Shown here: in pieces, positions 41,933 to 49,184 of the stretch
Position numbering within the stretch: position 1 is the stretch's first letter
Layout: each line of letters starts with the position of its first letter
Source of the DNA: an uncultured Duncaniella sp.
GTDB taxonomy: Bacteria > Bacteroidota > Bacteroidia > Bacteroidales > Muribaculaceae
Direction of reading: 5' to 3'
Length of the DNA: 64,000 nt
Assembly (NCBI GenBank): GCA_910577255.1
Contig: CAJTMH010000002.1
Span: 682,001 to 746,000, forward strand
Translations under genes and position numbers: made by a program
The notes under the pieces: generated by a model
What the model was told of the DNA's origin: nothing
Databases searched by the model: none
The model's input: the letters and a program-made list of their open reading frames with translations, nothing else

Positions 41933-43330
41933 ATGAAGAATTCTAATCTTTCTGAAGCATTAGGACGTGTGTTCACGCTTGAAAATCTCATCAAGTTTCT
42001 CATCCTGCTCTCAGTCCTTGGACTTTGGGTCATGATGATCACCGGTTGCACCGATGCAGCTACCACCATGCTCGCCACGGTGGGTGTGGTGACCACTACA
42101 GGTGGCACACATATCACCGGTGCTCCTCTCACAGCCAAACTTACCGAGGAACATGCTCCATCGCTTCTGAGAAGCGACATCGACAACAGGCTCGTGAAGA
42201 TACGTCCGTCGGCCACTCCTCTCGACCAGATTTCACGAATGGTGGGAGCGAGAATGGCTAAGTCGATGAAAGTTGACTATTATTCAGTGGACACAAAGCC
42301 CGGCAAGAGCATCGTCACCTCGCAGAAAGGGGGCGAGATGATTGATGTGGGCGAGGCTTTCACCCTCTCAGTGAGAGACCCTCACATCTTCGCAGTGTCG
42401 GAGACAGTCATGTTTCCCGACGTGAAGGTCAATGACGGCTCCGGGCGTGAAGAGGCTCTCGTGTGCTACGTCAAGGCTACTTCGTCGACATCGCTCGAAC
42501 TGCTTCCGGTCAATATTGACACGCCTGATGATGTTGACTCCGTCAGCCTTCCGCTAATCGGGCGCGACACCGAGATTGTCCGTATGGGCCGTGCAGCCGG
42601 AGAGCTTGATGTGCAGACCACCCAGTATGCGTCACTTCCGCGCAAGGCATTCAATTATTGTCAGATTTTCAAGACCCAGATCGAGGAATCGACTTATCAG
42701 CGTCTCGCCGACAAGGAGGTGGGATGGACATTTTCCGATCAGGAGGAGGTGGCCGTCATCGACATGCGTCTCGGCATGGAGAAGTCGTTTCTCTTCGGTA
42801 GCCGCCGTCGCCTCACCATCTCGGCCGAAAGCGGTGAGGAGGTGCTGCTCACAGGTGGTATATGGAATCAGGCCGGCCGCGATTTCACCTATGATCCGGC
42901 GGCATTCGGCAATCCGCAGATGATAGCCTTGATGCGCCATGCTTTTGCCGAGGGTGCCGGCTCACCGCGTAAGATTCTGCTTGCCGGCTCGTCGCTGGTG
43001 GAATGTCTCAATAATCTCGACAACACTCGTATACTTTCGGCCGCCGATAAGGAGACTATATGGGGTGTGGACTTCCACCGCATGGTGTCGAAGTTCGGTT
43101 CGCTCTACGTGATTCACTCCGAGGTGTTCGACCTCTGCGGAAAGCCGGGCTGCGGACTGGTGATCGACCCTGAGTATGTGACGAAGTACACGCATGTCCC
43201 CTTCTCGGCCAACCGTATCAGTTTCCGTAAGCAGGGTGTGCGTAACACCGAGGCTGTGGTGCTCACCGAGGCTTCATGCCTGGTGCTCCGCTATCCCGAT
43301 GCCCACATGCGCATAACTCCGACAGCCTGA
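41933..43330 (+). CDS. HK97-fold (SU10-like) major capsid-type protein with N-terminal hydrophobic segment
   Basis: A 465-residue protein that reads like a phage major capsid protein of the SU10/DUF5309 type. Features in order: a hydrophobic segment (about residues 20-39, FLILLSVLGLWVMMITGC, also a possible lipobox); TPLDQISRMVGARMA; a beta-rich E-loop-like region; NYCQIFKTQIEESTYQ and a long helix EEVAVIDMRLGMEKSFLFG; a domain with ILLAGSSLVECLNNL; and the end FGSLYVIHSEVFDL, GLVIDPEYVTKY, VVLTEASCLVLRYPDAHMRI. That end matches the family's last strands. No terminase, portal, protease or tail gene is nearby. The membrane segment is odd for a capsid. Its role is unknown; it may be a domesticated shell protein or a prophage relic. 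Confidence 0.6.
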   Translation: MKNSNLSEALGRVFTLENLIKFLILLSVLGLWVMMITGCTDAATTMLATVGVVTTTGGTHITGAPLTAKLTEEHAPSLLRSDIDNRLVKIRPSATPLDQISRMVGARMAKSMKVDYYSVDTKPGKSIVTSQKGGEMIDVGEAFTLSVRDPHIFAVSETVMFPDVKVNDGSGREEALVCYVKATSSTSLELLPVNIDTPDDVDSVSLPLIGRDTEIVRMGRAAGELDVQTTQYASLPRKAFNYCQIFKTQIEESTYQRLADKEVGWTFSDQEEVAVIDMRLGMEKSFLFGSRRRLTISAESGEEVLLTGGIWNQAGRDFTYDPAAFGNPQMIALMRHAFAEGAGSPRKILLAGSSLVECLNNLDNTRILSAADKETIWGVDFHRMVSKFGSLYVIHSEVFDLCGKPGCGLVIDPEYVTKYTHVPFSANRISFRKQGVRNTEAVVLTEASCLVLRYPDAHMRITPTA

Positions 43331-43338
43331 TAATGATA

Positions 43339-43388
43339 AGGATACCCCTTCCGCTCCGGTTGATGCCGGAGATCGGAAGGGGTATCCT
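43339..43388. terminator. Bidirectional terminator between capsid-like gene and FKBP genes
   Basis: AGGATACCCCTTCCG pairs perfectly with CGGAAGGGGTATCCT, and an inner CCGG/CCGG pair extends the stem. It lies between convergent genes. Confidence 0.8.
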
Positions 43389-43443
43389 GTTATTGTCGTT
43401 ATGCGTCCCGGTTGCCGGGAGGCACTGTTATGTCATGGACAAA

Positions 43444-44355
43444 TTACTTGCCGGGGGTAACGTCAGTAGCTTCAACCTCAAACACGAGCATGGCGTTGGG
43501 GCCGATGCCAGCCTGTGGGTTGCCGTCAACACCGTAGGCGAGGTTGCCTGGGATGTAGAGGACATACTTGCCACCCTTCTTCATCATTGAGAGACCTTCG
43601 CCGAAGCCGGGAACCACACGTGCGGGGTTCATGCTGATGCCCTGGTCGTTGCTGTCGAACACTGTGCCGTCGATGAGCTTGCCGGTGTACTTGATGACTG
43701 CGCTGCCGTCCTTGCCGACAGGTTCGCCGGTACCTTCGGTAACCACCTTGTAAGCGAGACCTGAGTCAGAGAGCTTGATGGCGGGATCCTTAGCCATGGC
43801 GTCCTTTACGAAAGCTGCACCCTTCTCGGTGTTTTCCTTAGCTTCGGGAGAATTTTCCTTGGCTGCGCGGGCAGCTTCTTCCTGCTGCTTGTAGTATTCC
43901 ATCATCTTCTGCTGGGCCTGCTGGGCGAGCAACTGGAATTCCATCTGAGCCTTCTGGAGCTCTTCGGGGCTGATTGAGTCAGTCATGAAAGCCTTGGCAT
44001 AAGCGTCGTAAACCTTGTTGCGGTCAACCTTGATGCCGGCCTGTTCGTAACGATAGAGCTGGCCTGCGATCTGCATACCGAATGAAAGGCCTGTGAGATA
44101 GCCCTGCTGGGTGGTATCGGTCATGATTACCTGCTTGAAGCCACGGAGGATATCATCCTTCTTGAGCATCTTTTTCTGGTCTTCGGGGAGAGTGTTGTAG
44201 TCCGATGCGAGGCGGGCGCCGTTAGAGGTACCGAGTGCAGTGGAGATTGAGTCGCCGAAACCGTTGTTGTCGGCGCTGGAGCTTGAGTTGCCACCGCATG
44301 AGGTGGTGCCAAGCATCATTGCGGCAACGCCGCAAACCATCAATAATTTTTTCAT
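43444..44355 (-). CDS. FKBP-type peptidyl-prolyl isomerase lipoprotein (third of three)
   Basis: A 303-residue exported protein folding helper. It has a lipoprotein signal (MLGTTSC, Cys near residue 20), a helical N-terminal dimerisation-like part with a Gln/Ala/Lys-rich coiled coil (about residues 125-180), and a C-terminal FKBP domain (about 195-300). The FKBP signs are VIKYTGKLIDGTVFDSN, RVVPGFGEGLSMMKKGGKYVLYIPGNLAYG and MLVFEVEATDV. This is the Mip/FkpA plan, expected in the periplasm or at the outer membrane. It is 54 bases downstream of a second FKBP gene on the same strand. Confidence 0.92.
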   Translation of the reverse strand: MKKLLMVCGVAAMMLGTTSCGGNSSSSADNNGFGDSISTALGTSNGARLASDYNTLPEDQKKMLKKDDILRGFKQVIMTDTTQQGYLTGLSFGMQIAGQLYRYEQAGIKVDRNKVYDAYAKAFMTDSISPEELQKAQMEFQLLAQQAQQKMMEYYKQQEEAARAAKENSPEAKENTEKGAAFVKDAMAKDPAIKLSDSGLAYKVVTEGTGEPVGKDGSAVIKYTGKLIDGTVFDSNDQGISMNPARVVPGFGEGLSMMKKGGKYVLYIPGNLAYGVDGNPQAGIGPNAMLVFEVEATDVTPGK

Positions 44356-44409
44356 AAATTGGTTATTTGTTAATGGGTTGTATTCCTTTTTGATTATACT
44401 GTGCAGAGA

Positions 44410-45204
44410 TTAATTCTCGTCGATCGACAGCAGCTTGACTGTGAAGTCGAGGGCTGAGCCGCCGGGTATCACGCCGCCGACTGGATTGTCGCCGTAGGCT
44501 ATCTGCGATGGTATGACGAGGCGGTAAGTGCCTCCCGGTTTCATGAGCTGGAGCCCTTCGCTGAATCCGGGTATCAGATGCACGAGGTCGAAGTTGACCG
44601 GCCCTTCCGTGCGGTCGAATACATAGCCGTTGCTCAGGCGCGCCACATATTCAATGTTGACGTGCTGGTCGCGGGTAGGCATCGCGCCCTCGCCCTCGGT
44701 GATGACGATGAACACCAGCCCCGACGGTGTGACGGTAGCCCCCTCGATTTTGGAGGCGGCTTCGACGAATGCTTTTTCAGTCTCCGGGTCGGCTGTCTGG
44801 TTGCTCGGTCCTACGAAGCGGTCTATGTATGTCTGGGCCGTGGTAGGGGTGAACCCTACGTTTTCGCCTGAGAGCACTTTGACGAGTGCGTCGGCAAATG
44901 TGCGGACGTCAATCTGCATTCCCAGCTCCGACATGTCGTCGAGGCTTGAGCGCATGCGGTTGCCGAGGTCTATGCCGCGGAAATATGCCAGACGTGTAGA
45001 GTCGGTCCCGGCTGTCACCGCTTCGGTAAGGCCGCGGTTGAACTCCCTGAGGCTTCCGGCGGGCATATCCTTCAGGCTTATCGACGAGCCCCAGTAGGTG
45101 GCCAGTGCGCGTGACAACGAGTCACCGGTTTCAACCGCCTGTGCGGTCAAAACCGGCAACGCTATCATTAGCGAGAGAATGAATGCCTTTATGCTGCGCA
45201 TCAT
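44410..45204 (-). CDS. FKBP-type peptidyl-prolyl isomerase, exported (second of three)
   Basis: A 264-residue protein with an ordinary signal peptide (about residues 1-23, ending AQA). A helical N-terminal part (to about 150) precedes a C-terminal FKBP domain with VNIEYVARLSNGYVFDRT, HLIPGFSEGLQLMKPGGTYRL, VIPSQIAYG and LDFTVKLLSID. Compared with its neighbours the isomerase pocket is changed (for example EYVARLSNG in place of HYTGKLIDG), so activity may differ. Its ATG overlaps the stop of the upstream FKBP gene by four bases, which shows coupling. It is expected to act in the periplasm. Confidence 0.9.
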   Translation of the reverse strand: MMRSIKAFILSLMIALPVLTAQAVETGDSLSRALATYWGSSISLKDMPAGSLREFNRGLTEAVTAGTDSTRLAYFRGIDLGNRMRSSLDDMSELGMQIDVRTFADALVKVLSGENVGFTPTTAQTYIDRFVGPSNQTADPETEKAFVEAASKIEGATVTPSGLVFIVITEGEGAMPTRDQHVNIEYVARLSNGYVFDRTEGPVNFDLVHLIPGFSEGLQLMKPGGTYRLVIPSQIAYGDNPVGGVIPGGSALDFTVKLLSIDEN

Positions 45205-45827
45205 TTCTTGATGACTTTCAGAAGCTCCACGTCAAAGATAAGTGTGGAGTTCGGGCCGATGACGCCACCTGCACCCTGCGGACCGTAGGCCAGCTGCGAG
45301 GGGATGAAGAGACGCCACTTTGAACCGGCCTTCATGAGCTGAAGTGCCTCTACCCATCCGGGGATCACCTGGGTGACACCGAATGTCGCGGGAACGCCGC
45401 GCTCTACCGAGCTGTCAAACACTGTTCCGTCGATGAGCTTGCCGGTGTAGTGTACCTCTACCTGGTCCTGTGCGGTGGGCTGCTCGCCGTCACCATCCTG
45501 GAGGACTTCATACTGGAGACCTGACGCTGTGGTCTTTACCTCTGCGCGCTTGCCGTTCTCTTCGAGGAACTGCTTGCCGGCAGCTTCGTTTACCTCTGCC
45601 ATCTTGGCAGCTTCGGCCTGCTGTTTCTTTTCAAGTTCTGTGAAATACTTCTGTATCTCTGCTTTGGCCTCATCGTAGCTCATTTTGGGCTCTGAGCCGT
45701 AGAACACCGCGGCCACGCCGTCGGCAAAGTCTTCTACATTGATCTGCTGAATTCCGCTAGCGCGAAAATTGTTGCCCATGCTCAGACCAAGAGCATAGCT
45801 GATGCGGTCCAATTCTTTCTTTTCCAT
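45201..45827 (-). CDS. FKBP-type peptidyl-prolyl isomerase (first of three)
   Basis: A 208-residue protein starting at the ATG at 45827 (MEKKELDRISYALGLSMGNN), without an obvious signal peptide, so it may be cytoplasmic. The N-terminal helical region (about residues 1-95) is of the Mip-type dimerisation kind. The C-terminal FKBP domain shows EVHYTGKLIDGTVFDSS, GVTQVIPGWVEALQLMKAGSKW, FIPSQLAYGPQGAGGVIG and TLIFDVELLKV. It opens a run of three FKBP genes, overlapping the second by four bases. The set could cover three compartments: cytoplasm, periplasm and membrane (inference from the signals). Confidence 0.9.
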   Translation of the reverse strand: MEKKELDRISYALGLSMGNNFRASGIQQINVEDFADGVAAVFYGSEPKMSYDEAKAEIQKYFTELEKKQQAEAAKMAEVNEAAGKQFLEENGKRAEVKTTASGLQYEVLQDGDGEQPTAQDQVEVHYTGKLIDGTVFDSSVERGVPATFGVTQVIPGWVEALQLMKAGSKWRLFIPSQLAYGPQGAGGVIGPNSTLIFDVELLKVIKK

Positions 45828-45898
45828 AATTATCGTATATGTTATATTTGTTAACTCGCGGGGAAAGCCTCTGCGGCCCACCTGTGGCTAACGACCTA

Positions 45899-45906
45899 CA
45901 AAGGTA
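45899..45906 (-). promoter_or_regulatory. -7 box for the FKBP operon
   Basis: TACCTTTG on the minus strand, 72 bases before the start codon at 45827. No clear TTTG lies at the expected distance upstream. Confidence 0.5.
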
Positions 45907-46008
45907 GGGGATTTAATCTGACTTCTTTTAAATTTTTAATTAAAAAAGTTAAAAAACACCTGCCATAGCCTCGTTGGCCGTCAGAGAGAGGATGGGGTCC
46001 AAGCGGCT

Positions 46009-46040
46009 CCCTTGTTGATTACATACCGTAATAACAAGGG
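46009..46040 (-). terminator. Hairpin downstream of the esterase gene
   Basis: CCCTTGTT pairs with AACAAGGG, with ATTAC/GTAAT inside. It is placed as a terminator for the minus-strand esterase gene, but no T run follows, so the call is weak. Confidence 0.4.
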
Positions 46041-46092
46041 CTTAAGGCTTTTGGTTTAAACCATTTCCGGTGTTTTGGCTGTGCTCCATACG

Positions 46093-47244
46093 CTATTTGA
46101 AAAGCTGTGGCACAAACTCGCTCAGATATATGCGCCAGTTTTTCCAGATGTGGCCATCGGAGGTCTCGTAATAGGTATAGGGATACCCCTTCGCGTCGAG
46201 CATCTTGCGGTAGTCTCTGTTGGCTTCATAAAGGAAATCCTTGTCGCCGATGGCTATCCAGTAGAGGCGCGGCTCCAGTTCGAACTGTCGGCGCAATTTT
46301 CCATCGAGGTCGGTGTAGATAGGCGAGCCGGTGTCCTCGCGTGGCTTGATTGCGGCTGAGAATAGCCCTACGTAGTCAAAGAGTTCGGGATACTCCTTGG
46401 AGATGTGGAGGGCGTGAAATCCACCCATCGACAATCCCGCTATGGCACGGTGAGCCTTGTCAGGATGCGTGCGGTAGGTGGAGTCTATGAATTTCACCAC
46501 GTCAGGAAAGGCCGTCTCGAACGAGCCCTCCATTGTGCGCGGCAATGCTATGGTCGGAGGCTTTAGGCCGTAATGTGTCTCTCCGGGAGCTGCCTCCTGC
46601 GAGGCGTTGCCGTTGGTCATCACCACTATCATCGGCTTTGCCTGTCCCGAGGCGATCAGGTTGTCCAGTATTTGAGATGCGCGCCCGAGTGTGAGCCACG
46701 CCTCCTCGTCTCCACCCATGCCGTGAAGCAGATAGAACACCGGATAGCGTTCAGTGCTGTTCTCGTAGCCCGGAGGGGTGTAGACACTCATACGGCGTTT
46801 CATCCCGAGTGTCGGGCTGTCATACCATACACGTGACACAGTCCCATGTGGCACATCGTTGACGGCATAAAGGTCGGCACGGCCGCCAGGGATGAGGAAT
46901 ATGTTGCTCACGGTGGCCACGTCACGCACGGCATAGACGTTGGAGGGATCGTTGATCCTCAGGCTGTCCACGAAGAAGCTGTAGCTGTAGAGTTCCGGCG
47001 CGAGTTTCTGTGTGGTGTATTCCCACACCCCATCGGCATTGCGTTTGAGGTTGGCCTGGGAGGATGAGTTAAAGTCACCGGCCACCTGCACCGTGCGGGC
47101 GCCCGGGGCTATTAAGCGGAATGTCACTGTGGTGTCTGGGTTAAGCTCAGGTGATATGAGCTGCGGCACTCCCCACAATGCCTGCTGTGCGCCGGCGGTG
47201 AGACCTGCCAGGACGAGTGTGGCTGCAACAAAAGCCTTTCTCAT
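46093..47244 (-). CDS. Secreted esterase with N-terminal E-set (CBM48-like) domain
   Basis: A 383-residue exported protein with a signal peptide (about residues 1-19). The N-terminal E-set domain (about 25-110) resembles those found before acetyl-xylan and feruloyl esterases. The alpha/beta-hydrolase domain follows, with YLLHGMGGDEEAW as the oxyanion region, nucleophile Ser in IAGLSMGGFHAL (near residue 275), an acidic residue in AIGDKDF, and His in TSDGHIWKNW near the end. The layout matches the esterase D/Fae1B-type enzymes that remove ester groups from plant polysaccharides. The substrate is not shown by sequence, and no other polysaccharide gene is adjacent. Confidence 0.86.
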   Translation of the reverse strand: MRKAFVAATLVLAGLTAGAQQALWGVPQLISPELNPDTTVTFRLIAPGARTVQVAGDFNSSSQANLKRNADGVWEYTTQKLAPELYSYSFFVDSLRINDPSNVYAVRDVATVSNIFLIPGGRADLYAVNDVPHGTVSRVWYDSPTLGMKRRMSVYTPPGYENSTERYPVFYLLHGMGGDEEAWLTLGRASQILDNLIASGQAKPMIVVMTNGNASQEAAPGETHYGLKPPTIALPRTMEGSFETAFPDVVKFIDSTYRTHPDKAHRAIAGLSMGGFHALHISKEYPELFDYVGLFSAAIKPREDTGSPIYTDLDGKLRRQFELEPRLYWIAIGDKDFLYEANRDYRKMLDAKGYPYTYYETSDGHIWKNWRIYLSEFVPQLFK

Positions 47245-47280
47245 GGTGTCGGGGGGTTGAAACGTGGTGGATGTATGGAG

Positions 47281-47886
47281 TTATTCGTGTGACATCAGCC
47301 GGGATAGATATTTGCCGATGATGTCAAACTCAAGGTTCACTTTTGTACCCTTGTGTATTTCCTTGAAATTGGTGTGCTCGAAAGTATAGGGGATTATGGC
47401 CACGCGGAACGACTCCTTCTCCGAGTCGCACACGGTGAGGCTGACGCCGTTGACTGTCACCGAGCCTTTTTCGACAGTGACATAACCCTTTGAGGCCATC
47501 TGAGGGTCCACTTTGTATGTGAATTTGTAGTAGCGGCTACCTTCCACCTCCTCGATATCCTCGCAGATGGCGGTGGTGTCGACGTGCCCCTGCACGATGT
47601 GGCCGTCCAGACGGCCGTTCATCATCATTGACCGTTCGAGGTTCACCAAGTCGCCGGGGCGGAGGTCGCCGAGGTTGCTGCGGTCAAGTGTCTCCTGGAT
47701 GGCTGTTACTGTATAGGTGCCGTCGCCCGGAAGTGATACCACTGTGAGGCATACTCCGTTGTGGGCCACACTTTGGTCTATTTTCAGTTCATCGGTGAAT
47801 GAACATTCCACTCTCAGATCCACGTTGCCGTCATGGCGTATTACGTCCACCACGCGGGCGGCTTCTTCAACTATTCCTGAAAACAT
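47281..47886 (-). CDS. ribE: Riboflavin synthase alpha chain
   Basis: Joins two lumazine molecules to make riboflavin. The 201-residue protein has the duplicated lumazine-binding fold: first half MFSGIVEEAARVVDV and VAHNGVCLTVVSL, second half DGHIVQGHVDTTA and VTVNGVSLTVCD, each with the conserved NG-V-(C/S)-LTV core. It ends with FDIIGKYLSRLM, usual for the family. The esterase gene starts 36 bases downstream, perhaps on the same transcript. I saw no FMN riboswitch in the short upstream gap. Confidence 0.95.
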   Translation of the reverse strand: MFSGIVEEAARVVDVIRHDGNVDLRVECSFTDELKIDQSVAHNGVCLTVVSLPGDGTYTVTAIQETLDRSNLGDLRPGDLVNLERSMMMNGRLDGHIVQGHVDTTAICEDIEEVEGSRYYKFTYKVDPQMASKGYVTVEKGSVTVNGVSLTVCDSEKESFRVAIIPYTFEHTNFKEIHKGTKVNLEFDIIGKYLSRLMSHE

Positions 47887-47928
47887 ATTATATAAATATA
47901 AAAATTCTCAACTAAGGGGTTAATGATG

Positions 47929-47957
47929 CAAAATTACTCAAAATCTTTGTAAATTTG
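47929..47957. promoter_or_regulatory. Facing -7 boxes for ribE and the adenosyltransferase gene
   Basis: Minus strand: TAATTTTG at 47929-47936 (for ribE). Plus strand: TAAATTTG at 47950-47957 (for the PduO-type gene). Each box lies where the -33 element of the other should be, and neither has a good TTTG, so use of the two may be mutually exclusive. Confidence 0.45.
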
Positions 47958-47987
47958 CCTCCGATACAAGTTTTAACAATATTCGAT

Positions 47988-48554
47988 ATGAAAAAGTCAC
48001 CCCTCTATACCCGCACCGGCGACCGTGGCACCACCGCACTTGTAGGTGGTCAGCGCGTGGCCAAAAACTCACCTCGCGTATGTGCCTATGGCACAGTAGA
48101 TGAGCTTAATTCACATATAGGGCTTGTGCATGCCCATTGCGGTTTCCTTGACGATTTCGTCCCGGCCATGCTCGTGAAAATAAGCTCCACGCTGTTTGAC
48201 CTCGGCTCGCATCTTGCCACCGACGTAGACCCCTCGGCAAGTGTCCCGTCGCCACTTGCCGACGATGCTATAGCCGATCTTGAACATGCCATCGACACCC
48301 TCGATTCCATGACTCCGCCACTTAAATTATTTGTGCTTCCCGGCGGGACTGTCGCGGCTTGCCACGCCCACGTGGCCCGCACAGTATGTCGCAGGGCGGA
48401 GCGAGAGATTCTAACCCTCACGTCCACCGGGGCGTTCGTGCACCCTGATGCCATTACTTACGTGAACCGTCTCAGTGACTATCTTTTTGCCTTGGCACGT
48501 TACATCAACCATGCCACCGGCACCCCGGAACTCACCTGGCGGCGTCAAAAGTAA
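47988..48554 (+). CDS. PduO-type cob(I)alamin adenosyltransferase
   Basis: Adds the adenosyl group to cobalamin, giving coenzyme B12. The 188-residue protein starts at the ATG at 47988 (MKKSPLYTRTGDRGTTALVGG), which carries the ATP-binding TRTGDxGTT motif of the PduO family. Later come YGTVDELNSHIGL, LPGGTVAACHAHVARTVCRRAER and VNRLSDYLFALARYIN, which complete the five-helix bundle and its active site. The length is normal. The nearest promoter box is at 47950. No other cobalamin gene is nearby. Confidence 0.94.
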   Translation: MKKSPLYTRTGDRGTTALVGGQRVAKNSPRVCAYGTVDELNSHIGLVHAHCGFLDDFVPAMLVKISSTLFDLGSHLATDVDPSASVPSPLADDAIADLEHAIDTLDSMTPPLKLFVLPGGTVAACHAHVARTVCRRAEREILTLTSTGAFVHPDAITYVNRLSDYLFALARYINHATGTPELTWRRQK

Positions 48555-48575
48555 TCCAACCCTCCCGAAAACATC

Positions 48576-48646
48576 CATGGCGTATGTCTAACCACACGCC
48601 ATGACGCATCTTCACATCCAGGCAGAGGTCTTCACTGACTTCTGCC
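48576..48646. terminator. Two hairpins between convergent genes
   Basis: CATGGCGT/ACGCCATG (48576-48603) and GGCAGA...TCTGCC (48621-48646) lie after the adenosyltransferase gene and before the end of the SemiSWEET gene. Neither has a clear T run, so the terminator call is tentative. Confidence 0.4.
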
Positions 48647-48705
48647 TGAATGCTATATATGGGCTGATTTTAATGTCAGGGGGGAATTAGATCCGGAATA
48701 TCATG

Positions 48706-48987
48706 TTATCTTTTCTTCCCTTTGAAATAGTCGTTTTTGATCTTAATGGCGAAAACGATGGCCGATGATACCGTGGTGATGGTGTTGGTGATGATGAGGG
48801 GCCAGTTGCCCAACATGAAACCTTGGATAACAAAGAAGATGCTTCCGAAGGCGAGCAGCAGGAATGTCGGCATAGCGATGCCGTCGGTGTCACGGGTACG
48901 GATAGTGTAGATAGCCTGTGGGAGATAACCGCACACCATGCAGATGGCGGCCGCGTAGCCTACGATATTGATGATTAAAGGGCTCAT
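48706..48987 (-). CDS. SemiSWEET-type sugar transporter
   Basis: A 93-residue membrane protein with three transmembrane segments, the half-size version of SWEET sugar carriers that works as a dimer. I start it at the ATG at 48987 (MSPLIINIVGYAAAI). The PQ-loop motif is clear in GYLPQAIYTIRTRDTDGI (about residues 21-38), and an Asn in the third segment (TNTITTVSSAIVFAI) fits the substrate pocket. The tail is basic. The longer upstream frame is AT-rich leader. The gene is monocistronic with a promoter box at 49091. Confidence 0.88.
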   Translation of the reverse strand: MSPLIINIVGYAAAICMVCGYLPQAIYTIRTRDTDGIAMPTFLLLAFGSIFFVIQGFMLGNWPLIITNTITTVSSAIVFAIKIKNDYFKGKKR

Positions 48988-49090
48988 AATAGACTGTGGA
49001 TTGAAAAAATTATTAAAAATGGTATTTATAGGGTTAACATTCAGTGTTTTAAAATAGTTCTCATGGCGCGAGTTTTTGGCGAAAGGGTTG

Positions 49091-49098
49091 CAAAGATA
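49091..49098 (-). promoter_or_regulatory. -7 box for the SemiSWEET gene
   Basis: TATCTTTG on the minus strand, about 104 bases before the start codon. No clear TTTG partner is present upstream. Confidence 0.45.
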
Positions 49099-49184
49099 GT
49101 AAAAAATATCTAAATTTGTCTCCATTTTTCATAAAACGCCGAGTAATCGGTGTTTAAGCAATTGACATCCAACCGCTCACAGAT

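Noticed and set aside
47887..47987. Possible FMN riboswitch before ribE
   Set aside because: The gap is too short and none of the conserved RFN segments is visible.
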